Of a DNA stretch of 64,000 nt, positions 22,501 through 34,910 are shown piece after piece. A program made the translations under genes and the position numbers. The notes under the pieces were generated by a model, which had not been told where the DNA came from, made no database searches, and worked only from the letters and a program-made list of their open reading frames with translations. Positions within the stretch are counted from its first letter, which is position 1; each line of letters opens with the position of its first letter. The stretch comes from Haliclystus octoradiatus (Eukaryota > Cnidaria > Staurozoa > Stauromedusae > Haliclystidae): NCBI GenBank assembly GCA_916610825.1, contig OU744450.1, positions 2,754,578 through 2,818,577 on the forward strand. Reading direction: 5' to 3'.

Positions 22501-24621
22501 ATAATTTTTCATCTCAACAGGCCGCAGAAGTCGTTTACTGTAGATGCGTCGAATTTTTAGCCACTCTTCACCCTCACTAGAAATATAAATTATTTAAAAC
22601 TGTTCAAATATGATCATTTCACATTCAGGGCATATAATTTGTAGTAATGCGCCAGTCAATCAAATTAAACCAGCTCAGCCAACCCCGAAGCGTAGGTAGG
22701 ATTAGCAAGTAGCGCGTAGCCAAGGTCCCTGAAACATGATCAAAATGTGTAGGCTATGGAGCCATAATGAAGCAGGTTTCTCTTGAAAAAGTTATGCGGG
22801 AATCAGTGGCTTTCATGGGGGATGACCCTCAAGGAACCAGGGCTCAATTTAATCCCTCTGGGTGAGAAGCAACATTGATTTTACAATTCCTATCTACCCC
22901 GGGCCCTGATTATTTCTCTCTTCCATGTAATGTACTTAAATACTTTATAAAAACAATATGTGGGAAAGACTTAGTGAATCCAAATTATGATGCAACATTT
23001 AATAAAGTGAAGATAAAAAATGTATTTAATAGATAGCTAGGCCACAGTAACGAAATATTCAAACATTTCTAATGCAAGACAACCATATACATGATCTTCA
23101 TTTCTTAAAGCAAATTACATTAACCTCCCTGGGTGCCAAGAGGTTCCCCGGGGGTCACCCCTCCCCCTTTGTAAGCCACTGGTACATCTATTATATATGG
23201 ATCTTTGACCTTCCTATAAAGAACATTTCTTGCATAACATTAGCAAATGTGATAGAAAAGTAAAACTCTCTAAAATTACTATCAAGAAAAACATTTCTGA
23301 TTAAATCCTGATGGTGTGAGATAAAAATTTTTGATTTTGAGACGAAAAAATGCAAAATCATGCAATTTTGAACTTACAGAACTGAAGCTCCAAAGTATGC
23401 AAATATGACGCCTTTTTGCGGCAAAATTGGCAAATAGCCTCCCGTCAGATGCATGTTTTTACAGCCGTGACATTTTGGTAGGCACCTTGTAGCTTTAGAC
23501 TATGGCTGAACGGCGTAGTTTGAGTGAAAATAATGCAGGTATATTTAAATCGAGCACTATTCAAACCTAAAATATGCCTGGAGTACGCCTTATATATCGC
23601 GCACTGAATACGCCTAATTGCATTTTTTCCGGTTAAAACACAAAAGAACTCCTAGGCGTATTTAGATGCAAATATGCCTTTGATTTATATAGGTGAAATT
23701 AAAGGCGGATAAAACGCCATCCGGGGAATCCTATGATAATCCTTAATTATTTGTAAATTAATTCAACAAAGACTGGGGTATAGTTAGACATTTACTTTGT
23801 CTCGTTTGGACACAATTGTATAGCAGCAGCATAGCAACTCACAGCACATGTGCCAATACTGATGAGGTCGTTAGGAAATAATTCAATGAACAATAGATAC
23901 AAATGATTAGGGATCGAAGTACAGCAAAGCGTGACGTCAGAAAGGATTGATGTTGACCATGAACTAATACTGACCCCCTGACCCTGTTTTAGGGTGCTTT
24001 AAGTTTTCAAACATCTCGGAGACGTATTTCGAGGCGTCAATAATACATTAAATATATTTAGCATATTGGGGGCGGGGCTTTTGTCAATTTCAATATTTTA
24101 GGCTACTGAATCAAATTAATTTTTTAAAAACGAGATTACCTGTCTACAAGGCCATTCATAAGTCCAGCATGATCTTTGAGGTTTTTTACAGCAGCAAACA
24201 ACGGTGTAGCATGTAATCGATCAGGTATTTTACCTTCAGCACGACAAACTTTCTCGACACTTTCCACATCATTGACATAAATCATTGTTTTGCCAAGAAT
24301 AGTTTCTTTGAAAATTGGGCCATATTTTTCCGCCCATTCCAAATGCTTATCAAGCATCGCAGCTGTTCGTTCATGTTTCAAATGTACAAAAAATGTGCCA
24401 AAATAAGGAATATTCTTGCAAGGACCAGGTAGCTTTGATAATGGTAAATAATTTCTTTGTGTAGTCGTTTCTTCTGCATGCAAAGACACGGACGAGCTAC
24501 TAGATTTTGAAGTTGAATGTGTGTTTAAAAATGAACATGATGACGGATTTTTTAATGTATTCTTTGAAGATGAAAGAGAATTTAGTCTTGGAACAATCTT
24601 TTTTGAAAAAGAAAGGTACAT
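14276..24621 (-). CDS. mitochondrial-clade cytochrome P450, complete, 9 exons (P450-A)
   Basis: Coding exons on the minus strand: 24621-24140, 22576-22386, 21379-21116, 19919-19822, 17610-17444, 16262-16184, 16031-15875, 15203-15160 and 14383-14276. All have GT-AG borders and compatible phases and sum to 1590 nt, 529 aa plus stop. Residues 1-60 are Ser/Lys/Arg-rich, a plausible mitochondrial presequence, followed by the hinge LSKLPGP. The I-helix motif FGGGYDTTTT is at about 339-348, K-helix EAMR at 398-401, FIPERW near 450, and heme-binding FGTGARSCIG with Cys 478, followed by RRAAE. The two arginines after the CxG mark mitochondrial P450s that accept electrons from adrenodoxin (CYP27/CYP24/CYP10-like). 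Substrates in this clade are sterols or other lipids; the specific one cannot be told. It is a tandem paralogue of P450-B. Introns hold MITEs and a SINE. Confidence 0.95.
14520..14645. repeat. TTCATGAAC foldback repeat, partial copy
   Basis: Contains GATGAACAGTTCATGAAC and ends in GTTTTTTGCAGGG, the outer end of the foldback family. It lies in intron 8 of P450-A. Confidence 0.6.
15772..15847 (+). pseudogene. inverted fragment of a P450 last exon inside intron 7 of P450-A
   Basis: On the plus strand, opposite to the gene, this stretch matches the last ~75 nt of P450-A exon 9 through to the stop: it reads GD, a TAG, then KPMMSVF and MHLKLSDK plus stop, where exon 9 has GDFKPVMNVF and MHLKLSDR. 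Roughly four fifths of bases agree over the last 50. Upstream of 15772 the similarity stops. It is therefore a decayed piece of a paralogue's terminal exon, in inverted orientation, only 27 bp from the exon 7 splice donor. Confidence 0.8.
16565..16680 (+). repeat. dispersed repeat, partner of 540-650
   Basis: Matches the intron sequence of P450-B at 540-650 in the same orientation (TTTCAAGAAATCAAA, GATCATCCCAA, ACACACTTTT). It lies in intron 5 of P450-A. Confidence 0.55.
19025..19168. mobile_element. TTCATGAAC foldback MITE
   Basis: A ~140-bp palindromic element. ACAGTTCAGGAGTTCATGAA at the left pairs with the right end (CATGAACTCCTGAACTGTTTTTGCAGGGG). Several TTCATGAAC palindromes lie inside, around a central GGGGCCATTTAACGTT block. 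It is one of at least six family members in this window. Confidence 0.75.
19300..19400 (-). repeat. tRNA-derived SINE head
   Basis: On the minus strand a pol III A box (TAGCTCAGTGG, near 19350-19360) is followed by a B box (GGTTCGATTACC, 19327-19316) at tRNA spacing. The intervening arms do not form a good tRNA, and downstream sequence continues as a non-tRNA body, so this is a SINE rather than a tRNA gene. It lies in intron 4 of P450-A. Confidence 0.7.
19500..19537 (+). repeat. (CAT)n microsatellite
   Basis: About a dozen CAT units in the P450-A intron, followed by TTATTCAGCACCC and a sequence that looks like the body of a dispersed repeat running to about 19660. Confidence 0.8.
20036..20215. 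mobile_element. TTCATGAAC foldback MITE
   Basis: Starts GCGAAAAACAGTTCAGGAGT and ends GACGTTCATCGCAGGGG. Internal arms consist of repeated GTTCATGAAC units around AAATTTGGGGCCATTTAACG. It is a close relative of 19025-19168. Confidence 0.7.
22053..22252. mobile_element. TTCATGAAC foldback MITE, diverged subfamily
   Basis: Starts CCCCTGCGAAAAAGTTCATG. The arms read GTTCATGAAC and AGTTCATGAACTGGTCATGA and flank a central TTTTCTGACAATTTCACATT. A similar variant with ATTTCACGTTCATG is at 63120-63286. Confidence 0.65.
23500..23700. repeat. dispersed repeat, also present at 34790-34850
   Basis: The block AACGGCGTAGTTTGAGTGAA followed by AATAATGCAGG has a near copy just before the hammerhead satellite (34797-34832). 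No coding content; it lies in intron 1 of P450-A. Confidence 0.5.
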
Positions 24622-25975
24622 CTCTGTATCAATAATTGAATTTACGATTACAGCAAGCTAACTTTCTTTTTCGACGAGATTTCCAATGTTGCACTTGCAC
24701 TTTTATCAAGACAGTCAATCACGTGGTTTCAAACAAAAGATTAAGGTATGTGTGATGCAAATGTCAATTAAAATATGCCAAATAATCACAGGAGATCTCT
24801 CTCCAGACTCCAGGCATTATACAATTAGCCTGCGCGCAGACCTAAATCTTTTTTTTGAGGATTAATAGTAGGTATTTCTTTGGTCATATGACTGACTGTG
24901 CAATTGGAATAACTGAAGCTGCAGTACTGCCCGCATCCACATCATCCAGTGACAATCCTCATCAAATTTCCAGTTCCTGGACCAATTACTCCACGGTCAG
25001 TCAGTCCATGTCAATCGAATAATGAATATACTTCATAAGCTGGTAGAATCAGGTAGAATGCTGGTGACGTGATTTTTCAAGGTTAATTAACGAATCACAC
25101 TTCAGTAATTATAAATTGTTTAAGCTGGTTAATCAAGTTTCAATATAAAAAAGGTCAATTTAAAATATTGCATACCGTATTGCATATAAACATTTTTCAA
25201 AATTTCAATGTACATGGCCAGCAGCTGACCATTCTTGAAACCAAGATGCACTGAAACAAGGAATATGGGGCAATTTTCCCTCCTGTCCTTGAGATGGGGT
25301 TAAGAAATCCCCTTTTCTGATAAATCTTCTGAGAATTGAATGTTTGGAACTTGGAGTGCCGTATGCGAAGAAAAGTAGGTTGTATTCCTAGGGGGGATAT
25401 ACTTCGGTATTTTTTGACAGGGGTGTGCCATTTTCAAAAATTGTGGAAATCTGAAAATAGCACTTCCCCGTACAGCCAATGTATGGAAGTCCTTCCCGGG
25501 TTTCATTTCTTCAATTACATGTACAGTACTAGTGGTAGGCCTATTGAGGTTAACGCATCCCGGAGGGTCGTTCATTGTATGCTTTCTGATTTTTAATCAA
25601 TTCTACCATCTGTTCTCCTTCCTTCATTTCTAACCATAGTATGGCACGACACTTTTTAGCCTTTTTAGAATATTATATGCGTTGGGTACAGCGTTCAAAC
25701 AAAGCATATTGTCAAAGAATCTGCCTAGAATCGCTTTTTATCCAGTGCGAGGAAAATTTTATAGTTGGCATAAACAAACAATATGCCAAGGTCTTTAACA
25801 TTTTAGATTGATGAAGTTCATCAGATTAAGAATGTTATTCTTCTTTGGAACTTGAAGATTTCCATACGATATCTGTGAGCATTTTTTATGTGCCACTTTT
25901 AGTTAGTGTATAGTGCTTATGATATGTATTAACCTCCTTTGTATTTAGCCTCGTTTACATTCATATATAAGATAA
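24622..25975. other. upstream region of P450-A, no feature resolved
   Basis: It must contain the P450-A promoter and 5' leader, but I see no convincing TATA or initiator. Short open frames at 25300-25600 on both strands are unsupported. Confidence 0.4.
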
Positions 25976-25984
25976 GTGTTTGAT

Positions 25985-26095
25985 GGTTGTGGCTAGATCA
26001 GGGGTAACTCAAGGACATCGTGACGTCAGCCGATAATTATACTATTGTTTAGGATTTTTCACAAGCTTGTACGATAAAGCTAAAGTCTCGGGCGG
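25985..26095 (+). repeat. MULE left terminal inverted repeat
   Basis: Pairs with 34555-34659. The shared blocks include GGGGTAACTCAAGGACATCG, TGACGTCA and GTACGATAAAGCTAAAGTCT. Confidence 0.88.
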
Positions 26096-26859
26096 ACTGA
26101 AAGCCACTGGGTCCACAGTCCAATGTTAGGAAACCAAAAAACGCGCGAAATTGAGATTGACATTTTGACATAACAATCGCTTCAGCATGGTTGAACATGA
26201 CGGCTAACAACGACACCAATCTCATTTGTTGCTGTTCATTTAACAGAACAGAAGTTAGCATTTGAAAAATTTAAAGAAAATAGTAGAACAGACTGGCGGC
26301 GATCACATAAGCATTCTAACTTTGGTAGAACAACCATTAAACATGAATTTTGTCAAATAGCTCGTTACACTTATGTGAGATTTATGATAGGAATATACAT
26401 ATGTGAGTTTCGATCAAATCCATGCTTTATTTTGCTTCAAGCATTACAGTTTTGATGTCATGCAACCTTTTAATCATATATAAAAATACGATGCTCTGTT
26501 CTATAATCAGGCTACGGTATTAACCATAGAAAGCCCACTAATTATCATTTGTTTCATGTGCTTTGCTCTTAGAATTGAGTGTTGCTTCTCTCTTAAAAAA
26601 CCCGAAGCACAGAATATACTGGTAGCACAAAGCAGGAGTAGGCATATCGCATGCTTTTGATGGGGTGCCATTTCTATCTATTGGGACCGCCTGTTACCAT
26701 TGCCATCAAGGGAATGACATAGATGTAAATGCAAAAGAGAGACGTAAAAAGTCTCAAGAAAAGGTTCAAGTTAGTAATCTCTTAATACTGTGACATGTGA
26801 CAATCTGATCTGAAATATACAGTTACCGTAATAATCATAATGATGATAATAATCATATA

Positions 26860-27515
<656 letters not shown>

Positions 27516-27954
27516 GACTATCTCGGTTTACTTGCTGTCCCTTCAAAAATGCATTCTTGAACATCAAACACAGGCAATTGGACAGCACCTTCTTAAACAA
27601 CACAACCTCAAATCTTGCGACTGCTCTAAATGGTTCAGTGTTTTACAGCACTGTAAAAACAAAGCAGATTGCTCTATGCATGAGATGCTATTTATAAGAA
27701 AATTGAAACAACACTAAACACACAAAAGGAGTTGAAAAGTTATTAAAATATTGTTTTTATATTGTTATAAATATAAGTACTTGTGAAAATTTGTTTAGTT
27801 ATCTTGAAAATGATCATTATGGTAATTGAAACGTTGATCTTAATAAAATAATAAATTATGTTGTCACAAATTGCTTTGTCTGTCAAATAATAATAATGAT
27901 GATGATGAATTACTGATTAACTTATATTAACTTGAAACATTTATCATATGTAGG

Positions 27955-30900
27955 ATGGAGATCATGGCTTTATCAAGAGAAGAGGGTTTGTTCAATCAAC
28001 CATAAACTTGGATGCTCCAGTAAAATATTCATGTCAAGGATTGTTGCATTTCCAGAGTACAAGGTAGCAATTTCTTATTGAGATTTCTTCTTTTCTTCAA
28101 GGTTAAAATAAACGCAGATGGCAATTGCAGTGAAAGGAGAATGAAGGAATCACCTAAAAAGTTAAAAGAAAATATTAATAATAACCAAGAAGTGGCAGTA
28201 GATGATCGTTATTATATTTTATATCCAGGTTCTTCTACTCACAAATACCATTTAACAACTGGAGAGGTATGGTATGCTACATAAACCAAAATTATTTTCA
28301 TGCAGAGTACACATATATATATATATATATATCTGTTTAAGTTCTAAATTCAATAAATATTGCAGGTTACTGAACTACGAGAGGCAATCTGTCCTGAAAA
28401 TGTGGAAAAGATATACAAAGTTCATGTTTGAAGAGAGATTTTTACTGCTATACCAAATCAAAATGGATGCGTTGTTTGATGCTTCGTTATGGCCAAGATT
28501 TATGTCTTCTTGATGCAACATACAGGGTTTGCAGGTAATGTGAAAATAGCATCAGAGATGTAACATAACTAAATGTGAATTAACCAGGCATTTATTAGAA
28601 GTTACATGCTTTACATGCTTCTATGAAAATTGAATGAAATCGTCAAGTTTTTGTAAAATATTTGTGAAAATGTGCTATTCAACTTTTATAAGCTTGATGG
28701 CATGATAGTAAAAAGCAAACAAATTTTGATACCGGTATGTATATTGATAAAGTTTTGGTTTGCTTAAAATTGCAAATTGTGAAAATGCATGCATATCAAG
28801 CTATCTAAAGATATCTTTGAACAAAATTTCCTAAAAAAACACAAGCAATTGAGATGCGTAAATTTAAGAAATAGAAGTTGATGCTCTCTGCCCAATATTC
28901 ATGCAATAATGAATATCCAATTTTCACATAATATGATTAGAGTGCATTCCTTGGAACACCACTCAATGAAATCAATTTCTCGTTTATTTTACAGGTATGA
29001 AGTCCTTCTTTTTTTGTTTGCGTAAAAATGTCTGCTATGTAGTACCGGTAGTTGCAGTTTTAATTCTGGAGAACGAAGATGAAGAATCAATTGCAGAAGG
29101 TTTGAAGCTTACCAGCAAGAAAATTCCAAATTGGAAACCAACAAATTTTATTGTTGATTTTTCATTGGCTGAAATGAATGCACTCGAGTGTTGTTTTCCT
29201 GGTAAGTATTTTAATAACTGTACACTAACTATTCTGATATCATTAGTACATATTTATGTGTGACATTAATATTGGTTTGCGTTATTAATTTCAAGGCTTA
29301 TACATTCACCTGTGTGATTTCCACCGTAAAAAGGCCTGGAGTGAATGGTTATCCAAGCATGAACATAGAGTAGTTGCTGATTCTGATACAATACAAACCT
29401 ATCTTAATAGTATTGCTGATAGTTTAGATGAAGAGCAATATACACACAATTTAGAAATATTTAAAGAAAGTGCCATATGGAAGCAGTCAGAGAAGCTGCA
29501 ACACTTACATTACTTTACAAACTACTGGGAACATGTTAAGATGATTTTGAAATAAATTATTTCTAAGAATTTGCACTTATCCTCTGCAAAACCGGTAAAA
29601 CCACAGGTTGAACTGTAAACATATATTTCATTGTAGGCTATAGTTAAACTAAACACATTAGGAGAGGTAATTTCAATTTATTTTCAAATGTATATTGCAC
29701 GCTAGCAACAGAGATGATTAAGTTGATTGAATAAGTTAACATAATAACATTCAATAGGCTATAAATTATGCCTGAGCTATTTTATTTCTCTGCTTTAGAA
29801 ATGGGTGACGTTCCAACGGCAGAAATTGCTTGCTTTATCAGTGTATACCAATAACGGTATTGAAAGGCAAAACGGTTTATTGAAATCAAAAGCGCTAGAG
29901 AACAAGAAGAATGGGACCTTGAAAGAGCTGATGGAAGCAATTGTCACCGTTTTCCTACCAAACAGTTACAAAAGCATGTTCTGCTAAATACAATCTTAGT
30001 TTAGCTTGTTTCGGGTGATTTTGTATTATAATATAATATTTCTGTTATAGCCCCTGTAAAAAACAGTTCAGGAATTCACAGACAGTTCATGAACAGTTCA
30101 TGAAAATTTGAGGCAATCTAATGTTCATGAACTCCTGAACTGTTTTTCGCAGGTTATTGTTAATACTTGTTTAACAAATTATGTATTCATTGCAACATGG
30201 GTACAAGACATTAAACATGCAGGCAACATCATTGTACCGACAGTACCCTTCAATCATACTCACATTTTTTCACAATCGGCCACAAAATCTTGTGCAGCAC
30301 ATTACCATCAGACTTGAAGGGGCACAAACTCTGGATTTAAAAAATATAACGCGTATTGGTGATCGACATTTTACAATCCAAAGTGAAGAAGATTCAAGGA
30401 AGCAATATCATGTCTGGCTAGGAGATGACAATTAACTCCTAACATGTCAATGTGTGGACTTCTCAAGAAATAGAAGCCTGTGCAAGCATTTATGTGCTGT
30501 TGCAAGTTCTCATCAGAAAAAATGGGACTCTTTGGGGGAAAAGTTTTTGAATTATCCATATTTCAGGCTTGATGAATTAGTATTCAATGCTGAAGAGAGA
30601 AAAGTCTTGGAAAGTAATTCTCTTTCTTCTTCCGTTGTTCAGCTGTCCACATCTGTTCAATCCCCTTGTGTATCTGCTGAGCAATTGCAGTTAACAAACT
30701 ATGTGCCAAGTATGTCTGATTCATCCACTGATCTGTCAATTGATATATCTGATGATATAGACAACAACAGTCTAATCTTGGATTTGGAGGGCATCATCTA
30801 TGAACAAAAACCATCTACACAACCACTTTAGCTTTCTAATCGTAATAAATGTGTTTCAACAGTTAAATCTGTGATGGATACATTATATGTGATTACAGAT

Positions 30901-31190
30901 CCACAGTGTTTTGGTAGGCTGCACATCATGCTCAATGAAGCCCTGAAGTATGCAAGGTTAGTAAATATATTTGAGATGTTATCGACAAAAAAGAACGTTC
31001 ATTCCATGTGATTAACTTGAGCATTGTTTTCAATTATTCAGATTCCAACAACCAACAGACAACAAATTGCCATTAAAAGACAAAGATGGCTCACCTAAGA
31101 AAGCTAAGCAAGCAAAGAAATCGAAATCAAGAAATGCACCTATACATCGTCAACTGAAAGCAAGAAAGAAAAACAAAGCCAAACGCTATG
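27955..31190 (+). pseudogene. MULE transposase with SWIM zinc finger, intron-bearing, decayed
   Basis: Pieces in order: exon at about 27955-28066 (DGDHGFIKRRGF), 28104-28266, 28366-28531 with YGQDLCLLDATYR (first catalytic Asp), 28995-29201 with KNVCYVV and NFIVDFSLAEMNALE (second Asp), 29296-29552 (HLCDFHRKKAWSEWL), 29800-29990 with TNNGIERQNG (Glu region), 30310-30960 with the SWIM finger CQCVDFSRNRSLCKHLCAV, and 31041-31190 with a Lys-rich tail (QAKKSKSRNAP). Several borders are clean GT-AG, for example 29202 gtaagt and 29799 ttag. Lesions include frame changes around 28430-28530, TAA at 30433 and TAG at 30829. A DDE transposase would cut and paste the element; SWIM fingers bind DNA or protein. 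Confidence 0.82.
30051..30154. mobile_element. TTCATGAAC foldback MITE inside the MULE
   Basis: Begins CCCTGTAAAAAACAGTTCAG and ends in CTCCTGAACTGTTTTTCGCAGG; the ends pair. It lies between transposase exons. Confidence 0.75.
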
Positions 31191-31199
31191 GTGTGTATA

Positions 31200-33010
31200 A
31201 TTGTAATTCAATTGATGCTTTTTTCTTTCTTCAGTGTTTCAATGGAATAATGTTTAGAACTGCGCAATTCAAAGTAAAGTAAATGTAAACGACACTATAT
31301 GTCTATATTAATTGTATGAAAACGAGGTCAAAGTTTTATTGTTTTACTATCTACGTATAGGCTTGTATATTAATGTCAGTATTTTACTAGTTATTTAGTA
31401 CTCGTAATCTGATTGGTTGCAAATTATATTGCGCCTTTAGTTCAGCTTATAGTAATTTGTAATCGAATATATATTTATTGATCCTTTGAGTAAGTCTTCG
31501 TGTTTAGAAGCAAGGTCAATCACAGAACCGTACAATATATATTTAAATTTGCTTGTGTAAAGTTGTTACGAAACGATACTAAGGTATGTAACTTGTAATC
31601 ATTTATCTAATTATCTTAATTATTATTCATTTATCATTGTTTAATTAGTTTGTTTTCTATAATTGTTTTAATAGAAAAAGCTGCACTGCACACTGTACTG
31701 TACTGTATAATGCACGTTCAGAGAAAATTGCTCTTTGTCATTTATCGAGTTTTATTCTTATGTGCTGGTATTTTCAAATTCAAATGAGTTTCAACTATTA
31801 CGAGGTTTAGCAAATTCAGATATTACAGTAAAGTCAAACCTACGTGTATAAGAAGTGTCGTTTCACCTGTTGACATGCAAAGTACACGTATAAGGCATGC
31901 AAGACCAAATGGCCGTTATAGAAAGGTTTGACTGAACTATGAACACAGTAGGGGCCTATGCAAATATCAGCCCATTTAGCCTGAATATTGACTATCATTG
32001 GTAAACACAATCCACAATCCGCAAGAGCCAATTACGTGCCAATGTGAGTGTTATTATTAGTGATGTCACAAGCAAACTTAGTGAGTAGCCTAACCAGTGG
32101 GTTAATTTGCATTGAAGTAATTCAGCTAAACTTACTCATCATGCAGAGGAATTCTTTGTTGGTAATGCTTCTGACATCAGTCTGAACAGATTATATTCAA
32201 GAGATCTGATGTATGAACAAATTGTACGAGCATTCTAAATAAAAGGAATCATATATTTTTTGTAATATGCTTTCTGTAAACGCAGTGGATATTGTTCTGC
32301 CGGAAAGCTGTCCTCAAAGATAATGTAGTCCTTTGCGCATGCGTATGTAGATAGTAAACATGGCGGTGTCGATCAATCCAAATTAAATCTTAAATAGTTT
32401 GTAAAAAATTTATAGCACCTACATCGTAGATTGGATCGACTGTTTGGAATAAATATAAAACAAAATTGATATTCAACATATGTATGCATCAATCATTTTA
32501 TTGTGTGTTTGATTTATCGAAGCTTTTCAGCGATGCGACACAGCGTTTCCAATGTTTGAGTGTTGTGACATTTATTTGGCGCTCTTGAAAGATTTCAGAG
32601 AATATTTATGTAGCCTAACAATATTTCAAAGCAATTTACTTTGTTAATTTGTAGGCTAATAATATGGGATAATTAGGCCTACTTATTAGGCCTACCTACT
32701 TATTTTTCCTTTTCCTGTAACTGATGCTATATGCAGGCTACCAATTCTGATTTTGTCGTATACCAAAAGTCAAAACTCTGAAACTCAAAACCGAAGCCAA
32801 GTTCGTTCACTTTTCCTATAAGTTTGGAAGAACGGTTTGCGGGTTTGGTGTTGCATCTAGCGCCGTGAATCCCTCATATAAAGTGTTTTCAACCTCCAGC
32901 ACTTTAACGTTAAATTATTTTATATTCTTTCATTAAATTGATGAACATAATTGTTATTAACGTGATAGAGGAACAGGACCGTCCTTTGCCATTGCATCTT
33001 GCTTGAACAA
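31200..33010. other. MULE interior, no gene resolved
   Basis: AT-rich sequence between the transposase tail and the PHD-like exon. A short motif cluster, GCGCATGCG (32335-32343) and AACATGGCGG (32358-32367), resembles NRF1 and YY1 promoter sites; nothing else is recognisable. Confidence 0.4.
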
Positions 33011-33074
33011 ATGTGAGAGAAACAAAAACAACACATTACACATGCACAAGAGATGCACGGAACATTATCTCTAG

Positions 33075-33970
33075 CACTCCGTTTTTTTTATTGCATGGCG
33101 AGGGAAGACTGGAGGAATGCAAGATTTTCAAAGTATACTTTCACCTTTCATGCCATGACTATGACACACCGACAGCATATTGGCTGTGCAAAGATTGTAA
33201 AGAAGCTAGAAATGATGCTGAACAAGCTCACAAGCAGTGCCGGATTAACCCATAGGCGGTTTAGGCGGCCGCCTTAGGCCACAGATAAATAATAGGCCTC
33301 CGGAAATTATGAAAAAAAAAAAAAATTGAAAAAACGGTATTTTTGTGGTCTCTTATGAAATTCTCATATTTTAAACTAAATACAAGTGTAATTCAGTTTT
33401 ATTTACAAGCCATTGGTCAGATACATTCATACAGAAATTGATCAAATTGTTTACAAAGGTCAAGATTTAATTGTCATAACGATTTTGAATTTCCTTCCTG
33501 TCTCATAATTTTGGTGACAGCATTGCTATTTCGAGATCAAATTACACTTGCTATTCAAGGAAAACAATCATTGACAATAATAACACATTGTTATTAACCA
33601 CACATGATGACTTGTAACTTCCTGTTGTGAAAAAATGATCCCAAAAAGATCGTGTTGCCATGGCAACGACCGATGGCAGCTGCTCAAATAAAACTGATAC
33701 AACAAGTAAGTTGACTTTGAATGGGAAGGACATTCATTCCATACATTCTATTACAGTAATACTGTATTTATACTAAAAAAGTTATATTCCTAGGAGAGTG
33801 ATTTTCATTGCTCATATAAAAACAGAATAAAGGGGAGACCAACAAACAGTATAATTATGTTATTTTCACCAAATTTCCGGAAAAATTTTTTAGGCCCCAT
33901 ATTAATCAATCGCCTAAGGCCACTGATAATATTAATCCGGCACTGCTCACAAGCTGATCTTCGAATAGCT
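33075..33970 (+). pseudogene. PHD-finger-like last exon of the MULE gene, interrupted
   Basis: After a CTCTAG acceptor the frame reads FKVYFHLSCHDYDTPTAYWL then CKDCKEARNDAEQAH. The spacing H-x2-C...W-x-C-x2-C is that of the second half of a PHD or similar treble-clef zinc finger. A 711-bp hAT-type element was inserted at 33235; the exon resumes after 33953 and ends at TAG 33968-33970. It probably is the C-terminal exon of the transposase transcript, though the joining intron is not proven. Confidence 0.55.
33235..33945. mobile_element. hAT-type MITE, 711 bp, with perfect 8-bp target duplication
   Basis: Termini CAGTGCCGGATTAA...TTAATCCGGCACTG, with further paired blocks GGCGG/CCGCC-like and TTAGGCC near each end. 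CTCACAAG flanks it at 33227-33234 and 33946-33953. It encodes no transposase. It sits in the PHD-like exon of the MULE, so it post-dates it. Confidence 0.9.
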
Positions 33971-34120
33971 TCGTTCGTTTAACTTCTGTAAAAATTTTGT
34001 AAAATTATTTTACCAAAATACAGTTTGGAACATTACCTCCTGTATAATATTCATAAATCAATGTATATTAGATATTATCTAATAGCAAAAAATAGTGCTC
34101 GATATCATTTGACAGAGCTA

Positions 34121-34207
34121 AATATAATAAAAGGAGTCAAAGACTACACATTCATAATTCACAATTATGAATGTGTAGCCTAGTCTTTGACTCCTTTTCT
34201 TATATTT
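34121..34207. repeat. strong hairpin
   Basis: About 39 bp (AAAAGGAGTCAAAGACTACA...TTCATAATT) is followed almost at once by its reverse complement, with two extra bases. RNA or single-stranded DNA from here would fold into a ~38-bp stem with a tiny loop. It is inside the MULE, close to its right end. Confidence 0.85.
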
Positions 34208-34554
34208 TATTATAAATCAATATATATATAGTTCCTCATTGAATGATTTGTTTTATAACCTTACCTTACCCACCTTCACCATGTCATATTGAGCAGTAGA
34301 GGCAGACTGTCAGGTCAGACTCAGAGCAGAGTGTATAAAATTAGATGGATTCCATAACTGAACTGACAATATAATGTATCTTAGTCTTATCGTTTTCAAC
34401 TTCTTTCCATTTTTACGTAATAGATCGATGATTTGGTTTAACGTAACAATAGGCTTGTCTAACTAGTCTTTGATAAATATTAATTTCTAGTCGTTGCAAC
34501 AGCAATCCAAAATTGCAAAACTTTCCGCCATATTTAAAAATTACGAAACGATGC

Positions 34555-34659
34555 CCGAGACTTTAGCTTTATCGTACAAGACTGAAAAATCCTGAATGAT
34601 AGTATAATTGTCTGTTGACGTCACGATGTCCTTGAGTTACCCCTGATCTAGCCACGACC
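34555..34659 (-). repeat. MULE right terminal inverted repeat
   Basis: Reverse complement of 25985-26095, followed by the GTGTTTGAT duplication at 34660-34668. Confidence 0.88.
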
Positions 34660-34847
34660 GTGTTTGATCTTACTAAAGCAGTTCATGTTTAGTTATGACA
34701 ATTATCAGGTCTTGTCTATTGTCTCTTATTGTAGTATTAATATTGAGTAACTCGACATTAGTTACCACATTATCAGCTTAAAGCTATGTCTTAACGGCAT
34801 GGTTTAAGTGAAAATAATGCAGGCGTATTTATTCTGAATCCGAGCAT

Positions 34848-34910
34848 AGATAGATAGCCTGATGATCGCCTCGGCGTGAAACTTCAAGTAGCAAACATGA
34901 CTGTCTGATT
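34848..34910 (+). ncRNA. hammerhead ribozyme, first unit of the array
   Basis: Stem I 5' strand 34850-34857, CTGATGA 34859-34865, stem II 34867-34876, GAAA 34878-34881, stem III 34881-34883 with 34887-34889 around a UCA loop, cleavage after A34890, stem I 3' strand 34901-34909. It represents the 20 similar units downstream. Self-cleavage is inferred from the core, not shown. Confidence 0.7.

Noticed and set aside
23850-23885. Isolated hammerhead (CTGATGAGGTC)
   Set aside because: No GAAAC core or stem III follows at a workable distance.
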